A DNA stretch of 64,000 bases from Neoarius graeffei (taxonomy: Eukaryota > Chordata > Actinopteri > Siluriformes > Ariidae), in NCBI RefSeq assembly GCF_027579695.1, contig NC_083577.1:37979198-38043197 (forward strand), given 5' to 3'. Positions 29,868 through 41,789 of this stretch are shown here, one piece after another. Numbering within the stretch: the first letter of the stretch is position 1; each line of letters begins with the position of its first letter. A model generated the notes under the pieces. That model did no database searches, was not told the DNA's origin, and worked only from the letters and a program-made list of their open reading frames with translations. Both the position numbers and the translations under genes were made by a program.

Positions 29868-30803
29868 CATCCATTATCTGTAGCCGCTTACCCTGTACAA
29901 GGTCGCAGGCAAGCTGGAGCCTATCCCAGCTGACTATGGGTGAGAGGCGGGATACACCTTGGACAAGTCGCCAGATCATTGCAGGGCTGACACATATACC
30001 CCTTTTCCACCAAATCAGTTCCAGGGCTGGTTCGGAGCCAGTGCTGGTGCTGGTTCACAACTCGTTCAACTTGTGAGCCAGCTGAGAACCAGTTTGCTTT
30101 TCCATAGCTCGCGGTGCTAAGGGAAGCCACATCATTACGTCGTTGTATACGTCAGTTACGTCGCTGTATACGTCATTACGTCGCTGTATACGTCAGTTAC
30201 GTTGCTACGTTTGCATAAACCTTGGCACGAATATCGAAGCAAAAACAACACGGAAGAAGCAGCAATAACAAAAATAATAATAATAATAATGGATGACTTC
30301 GCGTTTGTACAGCTGCTGCTTCTCGTCGCCTAAAAATGGCGATCTTTCGCGGTCTTTTTATTGTTGTTGGTCTTAACAACTCCGCCCCCCCGCTGGCGTA
30401 AGCAGTTCTTTCCTCTGGCCCAGCAGAGAGTTGGTGCTAGCCTGGAACCGGTTTTTCTGGCCCCAGAGCCAGTTCTTTGTCAGTGGAAACAGAAAACCAG
30501 GTTCCAAACTAAGCACTGGCCCCGAACCAGCCCTGGAACTGCTTTGGTGGAAAAGGGGCAATAGAGACAAACAACCATTCACACTCACATTCACACCTAC
30601 GGTCAATTTAGAGTCACCAGTTAGCCTAACCTGCATGTCTTTGGACTGTGGGGGAAACCGGAGCACCCGGAGGAAACCCACGCGGACACGGGGAGAACAT
30701 GCAAACTCCACACAGAAAGGCCCTCATCGGCTGCTGGGCTCAAACCCAGAACCTTCTTGCCGTGAGGCGACAGTGCTAACCACTACACCACCGTGCCGCC
30801 CCC
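29868..30803 (-). repeat. tRNA-headed SINE split by a PIF/Harbinger-like MITE
   Basis: The tail half at 29868-29996 and the head half at 30561-30803 join exactly into one SINE when the inserted element is removed. The flanking ACAATAT-like sequences may be its own target duplication, but the match is weak. Confidence 0.85.
29997..30560. mobile_element. PIF/Harbinger-like MITE
   Basis: 564 bp with ends TACCCCTTTTCCACCAAATC and TGCCCCTTTTCCACCAAAGC (reverse complement of the right). The inverted similarity continues through CAGTTCCAGGGCTGGTTCGG. The 3-bp flank ATA (29994-29996 and 30561-30563) fits PIF/Harbinger. Inside is a tandem run of GTCGCTGTATACGTCA-like units (about 30136-30205). Confidence 0.8.
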
Positions 30804-30889
30804 TACAATATACATATGCATATTTAAAGAGGTCCATAAGAGGAAGTAATGATTGAACCAGTAACAGATTACACATGTGTACACTTTTA

Positions 30890-30893
<4 letters not shown>

Positions 30894-30922
<29 letters not shown>
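30894..30922 (+). repeat. (AC)n microsatellite
   Basis: A pure AC run of about 14 units beside the SINE. Confidence 0.95.
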
Positions 30923-30924
<2 letters not shown>

Positions 30925-31259
30925 AATCCCACTCAGGCACATGTACACCAGTGCGGACCAGACGCACTAAAACTTTAGAAGCAGCCTGAGTCGAACACCC
31001 ATTGTGTTCCAATACAATCTCACTTCCTTTTCTTACACTGTGGTATTCTTCTCACCAAAGTAAAGTGTCAGCAAGAAGAGTGGGGCAAGAGAAGGAGGAA
31101 GAGAAGAGGGAGGAGGATGTGTGTGTGCTTGTGTATGTCCTGGGCAAAGGGGAGGGGGTGTTGCATGGGGGGTGGTGATAGGAAACACTCCCAGAGATGG
31201 CCCAGTATTTCTCTGTTTGCCCCACACTCATGCCCTCATTCCCACAAGTCTAGGAGAGT

Positions 31260-31502
31260 GTGTCACAAGCTTCAGAGCAGAAGGAGCAACTTATCATCAC
31301 CAGAGACACATACGCATATCTGCAGATCTTTACAGAGTGCATCATTGTCCATCATACCCAGCAGGCACCATCGGGCCAGAGCCCCAAGTACCCCGGAGCA
31401 GCAGGATAAGGACTTTCCTCCTCATCCTCAGGAAACGAGAGCAGGGACGCTGAGCTGCTCTCATACACACTCATCTATTTTATTGAGACATCAGTGGGAC
31501 AG
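31260..31502 (+). other. Candidate non-coding first exon of the connexin gene
   Basis: Non-repetitive, relatively GC-rich stretch without a long frame, ending CAGTGGGACAG followed by a donor-like GTAATGATGA at 31503. Connexins of this group usually have a non-coding first exon several kilobases upstream of the single coding exon, and the acceptor at 41749 needs a partner. The start is unknown. This is inference from position and one splice motif. Confidence 0.25.
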
Positions 31503-32145
31503 GTAATGATGAGCTCCTCTTCTATAGTCTTAGGGGTTGCGTATGTCAAATGGTCCCTGCTGTTTCTTAAACACACTTTGAGCTGCTGCAGAGTGAATAG
31601 AGCAGATGGGAAATGTCAGAGTGGCTGGGAAAAGATTAGAGATTAAAGGCTCGTCCTCTGAAGCAATGTAAAATCATATGTGTTTCTCTATATATAGTTG
31701 TAGTTTCAGCCTTGTGGAAATTAGAATATGGGAAAAAACACATAGAGCTCTGAAAAAATAGATGAAAAATGTAAAAGGTTTCACAAATAATCTAAATGGG
31801 TGTTGTGTACTAAGTGTTTCTTACTTTTGCACAATGCTTAGCTGTGTCATTTTTTTTTCTCACATTTCCATATCATTCTGGACTGTTTTATAGCACCTTT
31901 TGAAAAATCAATAGCATAACCTGCTGGGAAAGTCTCACTAAAGTTTGTGAAAGTGTTAAACTTTAACACATTTAAGAGTCTAAAGTTAGGATCGCAGAAT
32001 GATCCTAATATATGAAGATACAAAAGCGGTTTAAAATATGCATATTTGCTTAATAGCACTTATGCACCTTAACCCTCCAAGCAAGTTACATTTATGAGGT
32101 GTTACATAGAAAAGTTGCCGTATATTAACATACAAATTAATCCTA

Positions 32146-32595
32146 CCCTGGTGAAAAATAAATGTACTTTATTGTATTTAAAGTATATTCATATTTTCAA
32201 TAGTATATTGAAAATGTACTTACACAAATTGTACTTTTTGTAAATATATAAAAAGTAGACTAACATCACGCTTTCATGCTAACACTTTTAACACACTTTA
32301 AAATAATTATGCTATATTACACTTTATAGAAATATATTATACTAAAATATACTTTAAGTGAAAGTTATGTGTAATTTAGCACATAAAAGTACACTAAATA
32401 CACTTCAAGTTGCACTTTTCTACAATTTAATTACAATTAAAATATATTTAGTACAAAATTAGTTGTTCCAAAATAGCATGCCTCAAGTTAACTAATCATA
32501 AACACACTTGAAGTATATTGATGATTAGTGTGGCTTCAAGTACACAAAAGTATGCTAAATTTTAGTACACTTAGCACATTTATTTTTCACCAGGG
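32146..32595. mobile_element. MITE with CCCTGGTGAAAAATAAATG ends
   Basis: 450 bp between TA dinucleotides (32144-32145 and 32596-32597). The 19-bp ends are perfect inverted repeats, CCCTGGTGAAAAATAAATG. The interior is dense in AAGTATACTT- and AAGTACACTA-like motifs on both strands. No coding capacity. Confidence 0.85.
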
Positions 32596-32597
32596 TA

Positions 32598-35301
32598 ACT
32601 AACACCCTTGCTCTATACCATTTCTATGCATTACCGCAAAGTGTCTGAGTTTCTATATAACGCAGGACTGTACATGGTACCATTATTTACCATTAATACC
32701 CCTTTTAGTTGCAGTAAGTCAGCACATGTCTCCTATCTCCCTATTTTTCTTATGCATGGCAATCCATCACAAGCGTATACATAGTGGATTACCAAAGTTT
32801 GCTTTTTGTGTACAAAGAGCGTAAACCACTTCCTATCACACTCTAGTGTTAATATTCACAGTCTGTCCACTTAGTTTATGTAGCTTTAATCCATTAATTT
32901 TTTTTTTAATTGGCTCTAACGGCAACATCACAGTGGACTCGGGCATGGTCAGTCATTGTTAGAAACACTGAGGCAATTGAATTTAAAGACTCTTCCTCTA
33001 AAAACAGTATAAAATCAGTGTGTATATGTGTTTGATGGTGTATAAGTTCTAAAATCATCCACAATTTAATAATATGTAAACGGCTGCATAAAACATACAT
33101 TTTGGGGAGCATAAGTGAATATTAGTCAGTGTTTGTTATTCTATATGTTATATTTATTGCAGTAAGATCTAGGCATTATAAGGTTTTAAGCCTTTGAAAA
33201 ATTAGCTAACGTTAAAATAAAATATGCTATATACATGAAAAAAAGTTGTATCAGCTTTCACGTATCTTAAAAGTGAGGATTTGTCAGGCAGAACCTTGTA
33301 AATCAAAAGTGTAAATCATAACAGCGGTTTGAGATTTCTTTCATTAATACAAAACACAAGTTCAATCTCCTGACTTTAACGGCAGATTTGATTTTGACGG
33401 CAGATTATAAGCAGTACACTAAACTATTTACGCTATGTCTCTTTTGCGATAATTGCGAATGCTGTACATGTTCGCTGGTATTTAATAGTTGGAAGGAGTC
33501 TCTTTAACTGTACTGTAGATCCGTGTTCAGAGTTAGCAGAGAGCATGACTGAACCTCCTTTTAAGGTCATTATTCACTTAGTTACCTGACAAGCACAAGT
33601 AGATTATCCTTTAAATGTTGTGAGGAAAGCTACAAGGCTATCTGTGTGACAAGCAGCAATGATGTTTGTTTATTTATTTAGAGTTTTTGGGGGCGGTGGC
33701 AGTCTATCTCAGTCTCACAGATACACTTTTAGCTTTTCATCCTCGTCCCAGACACTGGGGTGGGGGACAGCATTAAACATTCTGTCTTGAACAACTGCTA
33801 TCTTTTTTCAGTCTCTATCACCACCGTGTGCAGGTTCAAATATGAAACCATCTTTACTCACAGCTCACAGGTTTATGCTGTAGTTGGAAGTGATGATGGT
33901 GTGTAGTATCCAGTAACAGAGAGTTATTTATGGGTATAGAATAAGCTCAGGGCCTTCCTACAGCTGTCATAGTTCATGTAACTGATTCTCTGTTGCTTCA
34001 AGCTGTTTGAAATCATCCTCAATCAGGGCAGCTCAAAGCTATAGGAGTATGACTGCTTAAGTAATAGATGTGGGATATTCAGTTACTGGTCCAGCTCAGT
34101 ACCTTAGGAATATAAAATCAGCCAGATCAATCAGACTATCACCTTGATACAATTCACACTGCATCATGGTAAGTAAGTGTGATGGCAGTCAGTGGTGTGA
34201 CACTGGTCGTCTCTGGTTTGAGGGAATGGGCTTATGTAAATATTTATCCTTAGCTGGTAGAGGTAGGGGCCATGTATGGACGCGACAGAGCCTCTTATGG
34301 TTTCAGCATCAGCGTACCCACGGCAACATCAGTGCTTTGAGGAAAACCAGCAAGGCAAGACATGCCAGCACAGCCTGGCACCTTCACAGAGCGTTACCGG
34401 AACGTTCTCAGCTTGCTTAACCTGGGGAGGGTATAGGGTGGTGTGTTATTCTTAAGTTTATTTTTGTTATTACGATCACTTGACAGTGACATATTCATAG
34501 AGAACACAGCGTGTTCAGAGGTTCATCCAGGTTAAAACTGACACTCAGTCATAAGTGTCAATAGATATATGTTTTACAAGATTCAAAATTGCACAAGTCT
34601 CCTTGTGCCTCTGTAAAACACATAACAAAAGTTGATATGGCAAGACAAGCCTGCTTCTTTGATAGACACTGCTTTTCTTTCTTTCTCCTGCATCTTCTTA
34701 AAAGCTAAAAAGTTTAAAGCTTAATATTTTGGTCAAGCATTAAAAACATCATGCAGTTCACTAGAATCATATATACAGTGCTATTTATAATATATAGTAG
34801 ATAAAAATCTTCTCTTTCTTCTCTGGTGGGCTCAAGATTCCCAAAGCCAAGCGTCTGTGATTTAAAATATGGCTTTACAAATTTTTCCAGCACAGTTTCT
34901 TTATACATCATACACCATACATGACTTACTGCTCAGTGCACTCTCTGGCATTACTTACGCACATATACAGGGCATTCCGCCTCGAGTGTTAGTGCCCACA
35001 TCCATAAAAGGCTCAATATCATCATGTCATCATCATTTAACATCAGGCTAAACCTAACAATATCACTTACAGTTATACACAAAAACACGTACACTCAGTC
35101 AATTACTCTTTAAAACATGTAAGCTAACAAAGTTCATCATCATGTTTTATTATGAATATGAATAGAAGCTCTCGTTTCTGCTAAATCCTTATTTACATGC
35201 TGCTAAGTAAATTAAAAATAATAATAATAATAATAATTTTAAAAAAAACAGGAGAATGTTTTGCTCATCAAAAAGATCATAACACAGGAACATCAAGTAG
35301 T
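32598..35301. other. Transposon-poor intergenic or intronic sequence
   Basis: 2.7 kb without recognisable repeats apart from short simple runs, upstream of the connexin coding exon. It contains the TATA/donor candidate at 34111-34170. No protein-coding exon could be supported. Confidence 0.5.
34111..34170 (+). promoter_or_regulatory. Candidate TATA promoter with a very short first exon
   Basis: TATAAAATC at about 34112 is followed roughly 30 bases later by a short segment that ends GCATCATG and then a strong donor, GTAAGTAAG, at 34169. A transcript starting near 34141 would have a tiny first exon that could join the acceptor at 41749. The motifs are seen; the link to the connexin gene is inferred. 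Confidence 0.25.
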
Positions 35302-35675
35302 GGGTGGCACGGTGGTGTAAGTGGTTAGTGCTGTCGCCTCACAGCAAGAAGGTTCTGGGGTTGAACCCAGCGGCTGTCGAGGGCCTTTCTGTGTGGAGTT
35401 TGCGTGTTCTCTGCGTGCATTTGCTCCGGGTGCTCCGGTTTCCCCCGCACTCCAAAGACATGCGGTTAGGTTAATATGGGACGGCCTTGGGCTGAGATGC
35501 CCTTGAGCGAGGCACCTAACTCCCAACTGCTCCCCGGGCGCTGTTAGCATGGCTGCCCACTGCTCTGGGTATGTGTGTGTGCTTATTGCTCACTTGCGTG
35601 TTCACTCTTTCAGATGGGTTAAATGCAGAGAGGAAATTTCACAAGTGTGTGATGAATAAAGTTGTGCTTTCTTTT
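35302..35675 (+). repeat. tRNA-headed SINE, tail type C
   Basis: Head GGGTGGCACGGTGGTGTAAG at 35302, body up to GACATGCGGTTAGG, then the type C tail (GGCACCTAACTCCCAACTGC, CAGATGGGTTAAATGCAGAG). It is the head-to-tail mirror of the copy at 21724-22125. Target duplication not seen. Confidence 0.85.
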
Positions 35676-35883
35676 TCTTTCAATTCAGCCTTCATCAATA
35701 TCCACACAAACAATCCTGATTATCTCTCTTCCTTTTTTGCTTTACAGTTTACAAATAGAGCCTGATTTTATCAGATGATCATCAAAGAGTCTAATTAGAA
35801 GATGTAAACAGTCTCCCTTCCCCTTAGGTTATTGTACAAAAATGTGTGTGTGTGCTGTTTTCATTGTTCAACTAGCTGACTAC

Positions 35884-35886
<3 letters not shown>

Positions 35887-35937
<51 letters not shown>
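35887..35937 (+). repeat. (GT)n microsatellite
   Basis: About 25 uninterrupted GT units. Confidence 0.97.
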
Positions 35938-35938
<1 letters not shown>

Positions 35939-36111
35939 TTGGCCTCCTATTGTTCATATTTTGAAGAAAACAGCATATTTAGTGACCCTTGCCTGAAACA
36001 CCTCATAAATGCCTGGTGATAAGGTTCAGCTGTCTGGTGGAATGTCAGATGCATTGTCTTGGCATGATAAAATATTATTACATCAAGTGACCCGCTATGT
36101 ACCCCTGAAAC

Positions 36112-36115
36112 ACCC

Positions 36116-36146
<31 letters not shown>

Positions 36147-36154
36147 ACACACAC
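36112..36154 (+). repeat. C-run followed by (CA)n
   Basis: Twenty-one consecutive C bases run directly into about eleven CA units. Confidence 0.95.
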
Positions 36155-36414
36155 TATGGGAAAAAAGGAAAGAGAGCTGGTTATCCTTTCACACTGTGAC
36201 TCCTGTGAGAGCTAATCGAGAGGAAATCATATTGTTTGAAATTGCTTCCTAAGAGAAGAAGAAAAGGATGATGTAAAAGAAAAAGCGGAGACAGAAGGGA
36301 AAAGGGAGAGGGTAAGACGGAGACTGTAATGCCAATGATTCAGATGGGTATTTCCGTCCCATTGCTGTTTTCCAAGTGTCTAACATTCTGTTCCCACCAA
36401 GGCCATTCCAAACG

Positions 36415-36469
<55 letters not shown>
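36415..36469 (+). repeat. (AC)n microsatellite
   Basis: About 27 AC units; the open frames here are artefacts of the repeat. Confidence 0.97.
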
Positions 36470-36472
<3 letters not shown>

Positions 36473-36975
36473 ACTTTGTTAAGCTCCATCAGACCCTGTG
36501 CCATTATAGTGGCCTTCATGATTCATTCAGTTGGATGCATTAAGAGGAAGTCCACTGGTTTGTTGTTAGAGATTCCTGAGTAATCAGAGTTTTTCCTACT
36601 GAGTTTCACATGGAGAGAAAAGGAATGGCTTAATATAGATAAAATCAAAGCAAACTTTCATCTGAACATTGCATCAAATATTAGTTTTGCGCTGTTATGA
36701 GACTAACAAGGAAAGGAAACTTACAGCTTTTATTTTATCATCATGCAATCTGTCACAGGCTCAGGTATACCATTTCTACCTAAACAGTTGCTTAAAATAA
36801 AAATGTAAAAAATCAAATGTAAACTGTGTTATCATACAAATGACTTCCAACATAACTTTAGCCCCCTTCAAACTCTGGGCCTGCCAGATTTTATTTGCAA
36901 GGAGTGCTCTGAGGAAACAAAAATGCATGGTTTAGGCTTCAAGATGGCTGCTACTGGTTGTTTGTAGCTCTGCAT

Positions 36976-36977
36976 GA

Positions 36978-37029
<52 letters not shown>
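36976..37029 (+). repeat. (GAAA)n microsatellite
   Basis: About 13 uninterrupted GAAA units, a purine-only tract of 54 bases. Confidence 0.97.
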
Positions 37030-37465
37030 CAACAACCATACCATGTCTGATCAGTGTTATGTGAGCTAAATGGAAATTGTTCATCTTTAGCTGAACTATC
37101 ACTTTAATTACTTTAAACAATAAGTAGTAATTATGCATAATTAAATAATATTAAATAATCTGTGATGGTTTAAGCATCGTCAATATTTTTAAGCTGCCTT
37201 TGTCCATCTAGTAGTGAAATAACAAGATCAAGAGTAAATGTTAAAGTTAGACGGCCTTTCGAGTTCATAAAATCGGTGAAATTTAGTTCCCTCTGAAATT
37301 TGGTCATTGTGATATATTTTTATTTCTGCAATATCTAAAATCCAGGCCATTCTGTGGCTAGGAAGTTATTTAATTTGAGGAGATTCCCCTAGCAAATAAT
37401 GTGCATGAAATCGCTCGCTTCACGCAGTCAAGCAGACAGAGGAAGTATGTGTGTGCATGCACAGG

Positions 37466-37540
37466 TTTACCTTCTTCTTCTTCTTTTGGGTTTTACAGCA
37501 GCTGGCATCCAGTGTTGCATTACCTCCATCTACAGGTTTA
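37466..37540 (+). repeat. Short interspersed repeat fragment
   Basis: A TTC run, then TTTTGGGTTTTACAGCAGCT and GCATTACCTCCATCTACAGG. It corresponds to the fragment at 6893-6975. Confidence 0.5.
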
Positions 37541-38875
37541 CCTTGACCGTGCACTGACGGTTACATCATTCTGTCGCTAAACGAACAGCTGATCACACCG
37601 AGGTGCTCGCTGACCGCTAATATTTATTAGTTTGGTCCTGCGTTTCCATTCCTTCACAGGATAACATCATTTCTTCTCGCTTTCCATTGTAGAGACTGTA
37701 GTCGGTCTTTCATGTTTTATTCGCAGACTCACATCCTCCATTTTTCTCTCCTGGTTCAAATTTTTATCCCACAATGCCTTGTGCAAACAGGGAAAGCCCA
37801 CCACATGATACATGACATAGTATCTTGAATTGCGTCATGATGAAGCAGGCAAAAATAGTGGAGAATTTAGGGCCACATGGCCTTAAATTCATTAATTGTT
37901 CTATTTTAAAAATAATAATAATAAAATTGGAAGTCTGTGATTTGAATTCAGTAGCTTTCCGTCCACTAAACCAAAATAATTTTGGGAATTTTTTTTTTTA
38001 TGACCTACACTTGAAAAATCTGGAAGGCGGTCTACTTTTAAACTCTCCTGGTTTTGTTTCTATTTTTACTGATAAGGACACTATGCTTAAGATGAATAAA
38101 TGCTGTGTAGTTGAAAAGGCCATTCTCCACATACAGTTTCAATCATTAAACCTAACTTCTCATAAAGTGGTGCATTTAAAACTGCTGTGTGCTTTTAGTG
38201 GCTTTCAGTGCATATTAGCATGCTATCTGCCATTATTTTATTGCTGGGCCCTGTGCCATTAAAACTTGTGAAAGCACATCAGCATTGGACATTAATTCTG
38301 GTATTAAGGAAATTCCTTCTGTCATAAATTGGTGCTTGGGGCCTCAGAAACATTTCAGATAGCATTGTTCTGCAGATCCTTCTGTTTTTCTCCGACTGTT
38401 TTATATGGCATTGCAACAATGCCTTAATTGAGGTTGAAGGATGGATCTCATAGAGCCAGCTGCATGCATGCATGTGGTTAATTTCCATCCCAGCTACCGC
38501 ATACAGAGGGCCTGTTAATACATACAGCTTTAATTTCTTTTTCAGTAATTATATTTTATTTGTGACTTGCGGAGCTTTGCACATCTAAACATTTAATTTC
38601 AACTAAACATATCTTCAAACACACTTTCACAGTCTCCTTAGTTAATTGTTATCAAGTTTGAGATAAGAAATCTTGTGTAAGTGCAAACAACATACTTGAA
38701 ATATTGCTCAGCTGCGCTTTGTGTTGGTCAATGATTAGGTTCAGCATCTTAATGACTCAGACTGTTTTGAGATGTGACTGCAGTACAAATGTATGAAAGA
38801 GCCTCTGAAAGCTGACTCCATATTTGGGTTTAGCTAAAGCAAGGGTTTAGTACAGGACAGATGTGAGGTGGCAGT
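37541..38875. other. No gene recognised
   Basis: AT-rich sequence. The longest open frame (37825-38262, +) has no domain, biased composition and no splice context, so I treat it as chance. Confidence 0.5.
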
Positions 38876-38879
38876 TTAA

Positions 38880-39581
38880 AGTGCATATCCTGGACCAAAT
38901 TCGTTTTTTTTTTTTCTATGAAAGAATGTCCCTTTACACACTCATCCAGAAGGGTAATTTTGCACAAGGCCATCTGTCTACAGCAGAAAAAAATAAAATA
39001 ACAAAACGCGTCGGGAAAAATCCCAAGGGAGTCTGGAGCCAGATTCGTGACGTCACCTGCAGAAGCGCCAGCAGGCTGCGTGAGCTTGCACAGTTTCAGT
39101 GCACAGCCTGTGTAGACCAAGTTTAGCAGCTAGCGATTTTGTATTGAAATATGGAATTGTCACCTGAGCACAATGTGGGAAACGATGAGTACTAATCCCA
39201 TCAAGATTGGTGTTGCTACACCCTCCTACGATACGATCTGTTAACCATTTTAATAATTACGTGATAACGTTGAAGAAATTTGCAGAAAACCACCAGGTCG
39301 TTTTCTCATAAACAATCCAGCGCTGACGTAGGATTCAGAGGGAGGCGTCCCGCATGCGACGTCACGAAAAATCAGTGTTTCTTAGGAAATCCAAATGCCA
39401 AGTTTTTTCAGAGGCGGACCAATTCGCCTCAAATGGCTTGATTTCAACTGATTTTTTCTGGTATTGCGCAAGGTAAAAGAATTGCACAAAATGCAAAATG
39501 TGACAGATATTTGACCAAAGTTTAATATAAAATAGGAGAATTACATTGATCTTGCTCCTGAATTTACCCGTGATATGCACT
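38880..39581. mobile_element. TTAA-flanked non-autonomous element, intact copy
   Basis: 702 bp between TTAA sites (38876-38879 and 39582-39585). Termini AGTGCATATCCTGG and AGTGCATATCACGG (reverse complement of the right). A second copy in the window (56321-61355) aligns to it in four pieces. No transposase is visible. TTAA targets fit Kolobok or piggyBac. Confidence 0.88.
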
Positions 39582-40163
39582 TTAAAGCATGCATGTAACA
39601 CTGAAACACACATATGCTCGTAGGAATGCGTGCACATACACATGCAACATGAGCACTCATATTTACAAATGGGACAGTAAACCATTTGTGATTATAATAA
39701 GTCTTTAATATTCATAGGATTTCAAAAATACCACAGAAAAACAATACAATGCAGGACTGCCATTCAATGGATTTTACCTTTTCCTCATTTCTGTTAATAT
39801 TTTTTCTGCCTAGGAAATGAGCTCTGCCCCAAGGAAAAACACAGTTGTGCAACTCCACCCTTTTATCTTAAAAGGCAACACAAAATGCATACGTAATTTC
39901 AGGGGTGAGGGAGAAAAAAGGGCCCGCCAATGTTTTCATTGTAATTGTGATTTGGCTCACAGGCAGAAGAGAGAGGAAAAAAATCTTATTGTGACATAAA
40001 TTTTACATGTGCTCACTATATCGTGACATTCTTTTCTTCACATAAGCCCATGGAGTCAGCATGCATGCTGAACCATGATACAAGTAAGGGCCTTGCTGAA
40101 GTAGCAGCTTCACAGGATTTTAATGTGAAAAAAAAAATACATTAAATGCTATCTATATTAATG

Positions 40164-40532
40164 GCGGGCGGCACGGTGGTGTACTGTAGTGGTTAGCACT
40201 GTCACCTCACAGCAAGAAGGTTTTGGGTTCGAGCCCAGTGGCTGACGAGGACCTTTCTGTGTGGAGTTTGCATGTTCTCTCTGTGTCTGCGTGGGTTTCA
40301 TCCAAAGACATGCAGGTTAGGTTAACTGGTGACTCTAAATTGACTGTAGGTGTGAATGTGAGTGTGAATGGTTGTCTGTGTCTATGTGTCAGCCCTGTGA
40401 TGACCTGGCGACTTGTCCAGGGTGTACCCCGCCTTTCGCCCGTAGTCAGCTGGGATAGGCTCCAGCTTGCCTGCGACCCTGTAGAACAGGATAAAGCTGC
40501 TACAGATAATGAGATGAGATGAGATAATGGAT
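40164..40532 (+). repeat. tRNA-headed SINE, tail type A
   Basis: Full-length, with a small internal deletion near 40298 (GTTTCATCCAAAGACATG lacks the usual C-rich block) and a 5-bp insertion in the A box. It ends in GATGAGATGAGATAATGG. No convincing target duplication. Confidence 0.88.
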
Positions 40533-40896
40533 AGATATCTTAATAACAATATTTGTGTAAAATATTTAATAGTAGTCTTTACCATATTTGGTAGTTTTTA
40601 GTAGTTTTTATAAGTAACACTGACAACATCCATGAACATTAGACACTGGTTCTTTTTCTGTATTTTTATTTGATGATATCTCACTAAATTAGATTACAAG
40701 ATTTACTCTTTAATGTATAATTTTTAAAAAATGACATGAATAATTTATATGTCACATATCTGTCTCTACATATATGTGATTAAATCCAGTTTCCCAGGCA
40801 TTGCAGACAGAACGATTTAGAGAAAGATTGTTATTATGCACTTGTTCAAATGGCATTAATATTTCCACTATTTCATTTTCTCAAATGTATCTCATT

Positions 40897-40899
<3 letters not shown>

Positions 40900-40946
<47 letters not shown>
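40900..40946 (+). repeat. (TA)n microsatellite
   Basis: About 23 TA units. Confidence 0.97.
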
Positions 40947-40947
<1 letters not shown>

Positions 40948-41729
40948 TGGAAAAGAAAAAAGGTCAGATGGTATGGAGACAGCTGCACTGTTGACTAAAA
41001 GGGTCACCCTCTCTGGGGTTTGGATCAGTTATGCAGGGGGGCAATTCCCATACCCCTGGCATCATCCTCCTGTGACCTGTCCTGCCAAGACCACAGAAGC
41101 CAGCCCTCACCCAACTTGACCATGAATTGACTAGGGATAAGCATGCCAGGATTAAAAACATTCATCCCACTGTGCCTTTACTGTGGGCTGTGCACGCTTT
41201 CACTGACACACACTTAACATACATGCACAACATATCTATAGTATGGTCTTACAGGGTCTGACAGATGGAGCCAGGTGAAGTTATACAAATGCTGTGGGGG
41301 ATTAAGAAGCTAGTTCAAAAGATCTGGGATTGTTGGGAGACAACTAAATGTGGTATGTGTAAGAGAAACTTTGGCCAAAGTTTATTGGTTAGTTTAGTGA
41401 TATATGTATATATCATTATTTACAGTATATGTACACAAGCCCAACATAAGGTGTTAGACCTTAGGGGTCATTGTACCTTTGAGTGTCAGTTTTCATTATC
41501 TGTATTTTGCAAAACAAAAATGTGATCATACAACAGCCTTTTTTCTGATGGTGTGCATAATCCTAAAATAAATGGCAGAGCCAAGGCATATTAGTGCCAC
41601 CTACAGATTGAATTAAATAGAGTAAGAAGAATTGAACAAATAACACATGCCAGGTCATATCTAGCTTTGGTGCTGCTTCCCTGTCTCCATACAGGCAATG
41701 TTCATTGAAGATACTAAACAGAGCTACGT
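40947..41729. other. Presumed intron end upstream of the connexin coding exon
   Basis: No repeat or coding exon recognised. A second acceptor-like site, CTGTCTCCATACAG, ends at 41694, so exon 2 could begin at 41695 instead of 41750. Confidence 0.4.
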
Positions 41730-41789
41730 TTTTCTCATTTTTCTCCTAGAAGCAGTCAGAGGGAGCAGAAGTATAGACATTGAGGAACC
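41711..41789 (+). promoter_or_regulatory. Splice acceptor and 5' untranslated part of the connexin coding exon
   Basis: A branch-point-like ATACTAAAC at 41711-41719, a pyrimidine tract TTTTTCTCATTTTTCTCCTAG ending at 41749, then 40 nt of leader to the ATG. The context AACCATGG has A at -3 and G at +4, a good initiation context. Confidence 0.7.

Noticed and set aside
31117-31506. Two overlapping frames of 110-129 codons
   Set aside because: Rich in Ser, His, Arg and Pro without a domain; more likely non-coding exon or promoter sequence.
37825-38262. 145-codon plus-strand frame
   Set aside because: AT-rich chance frame; hydrophobic and repetitive, no family pattern, no splice signals.
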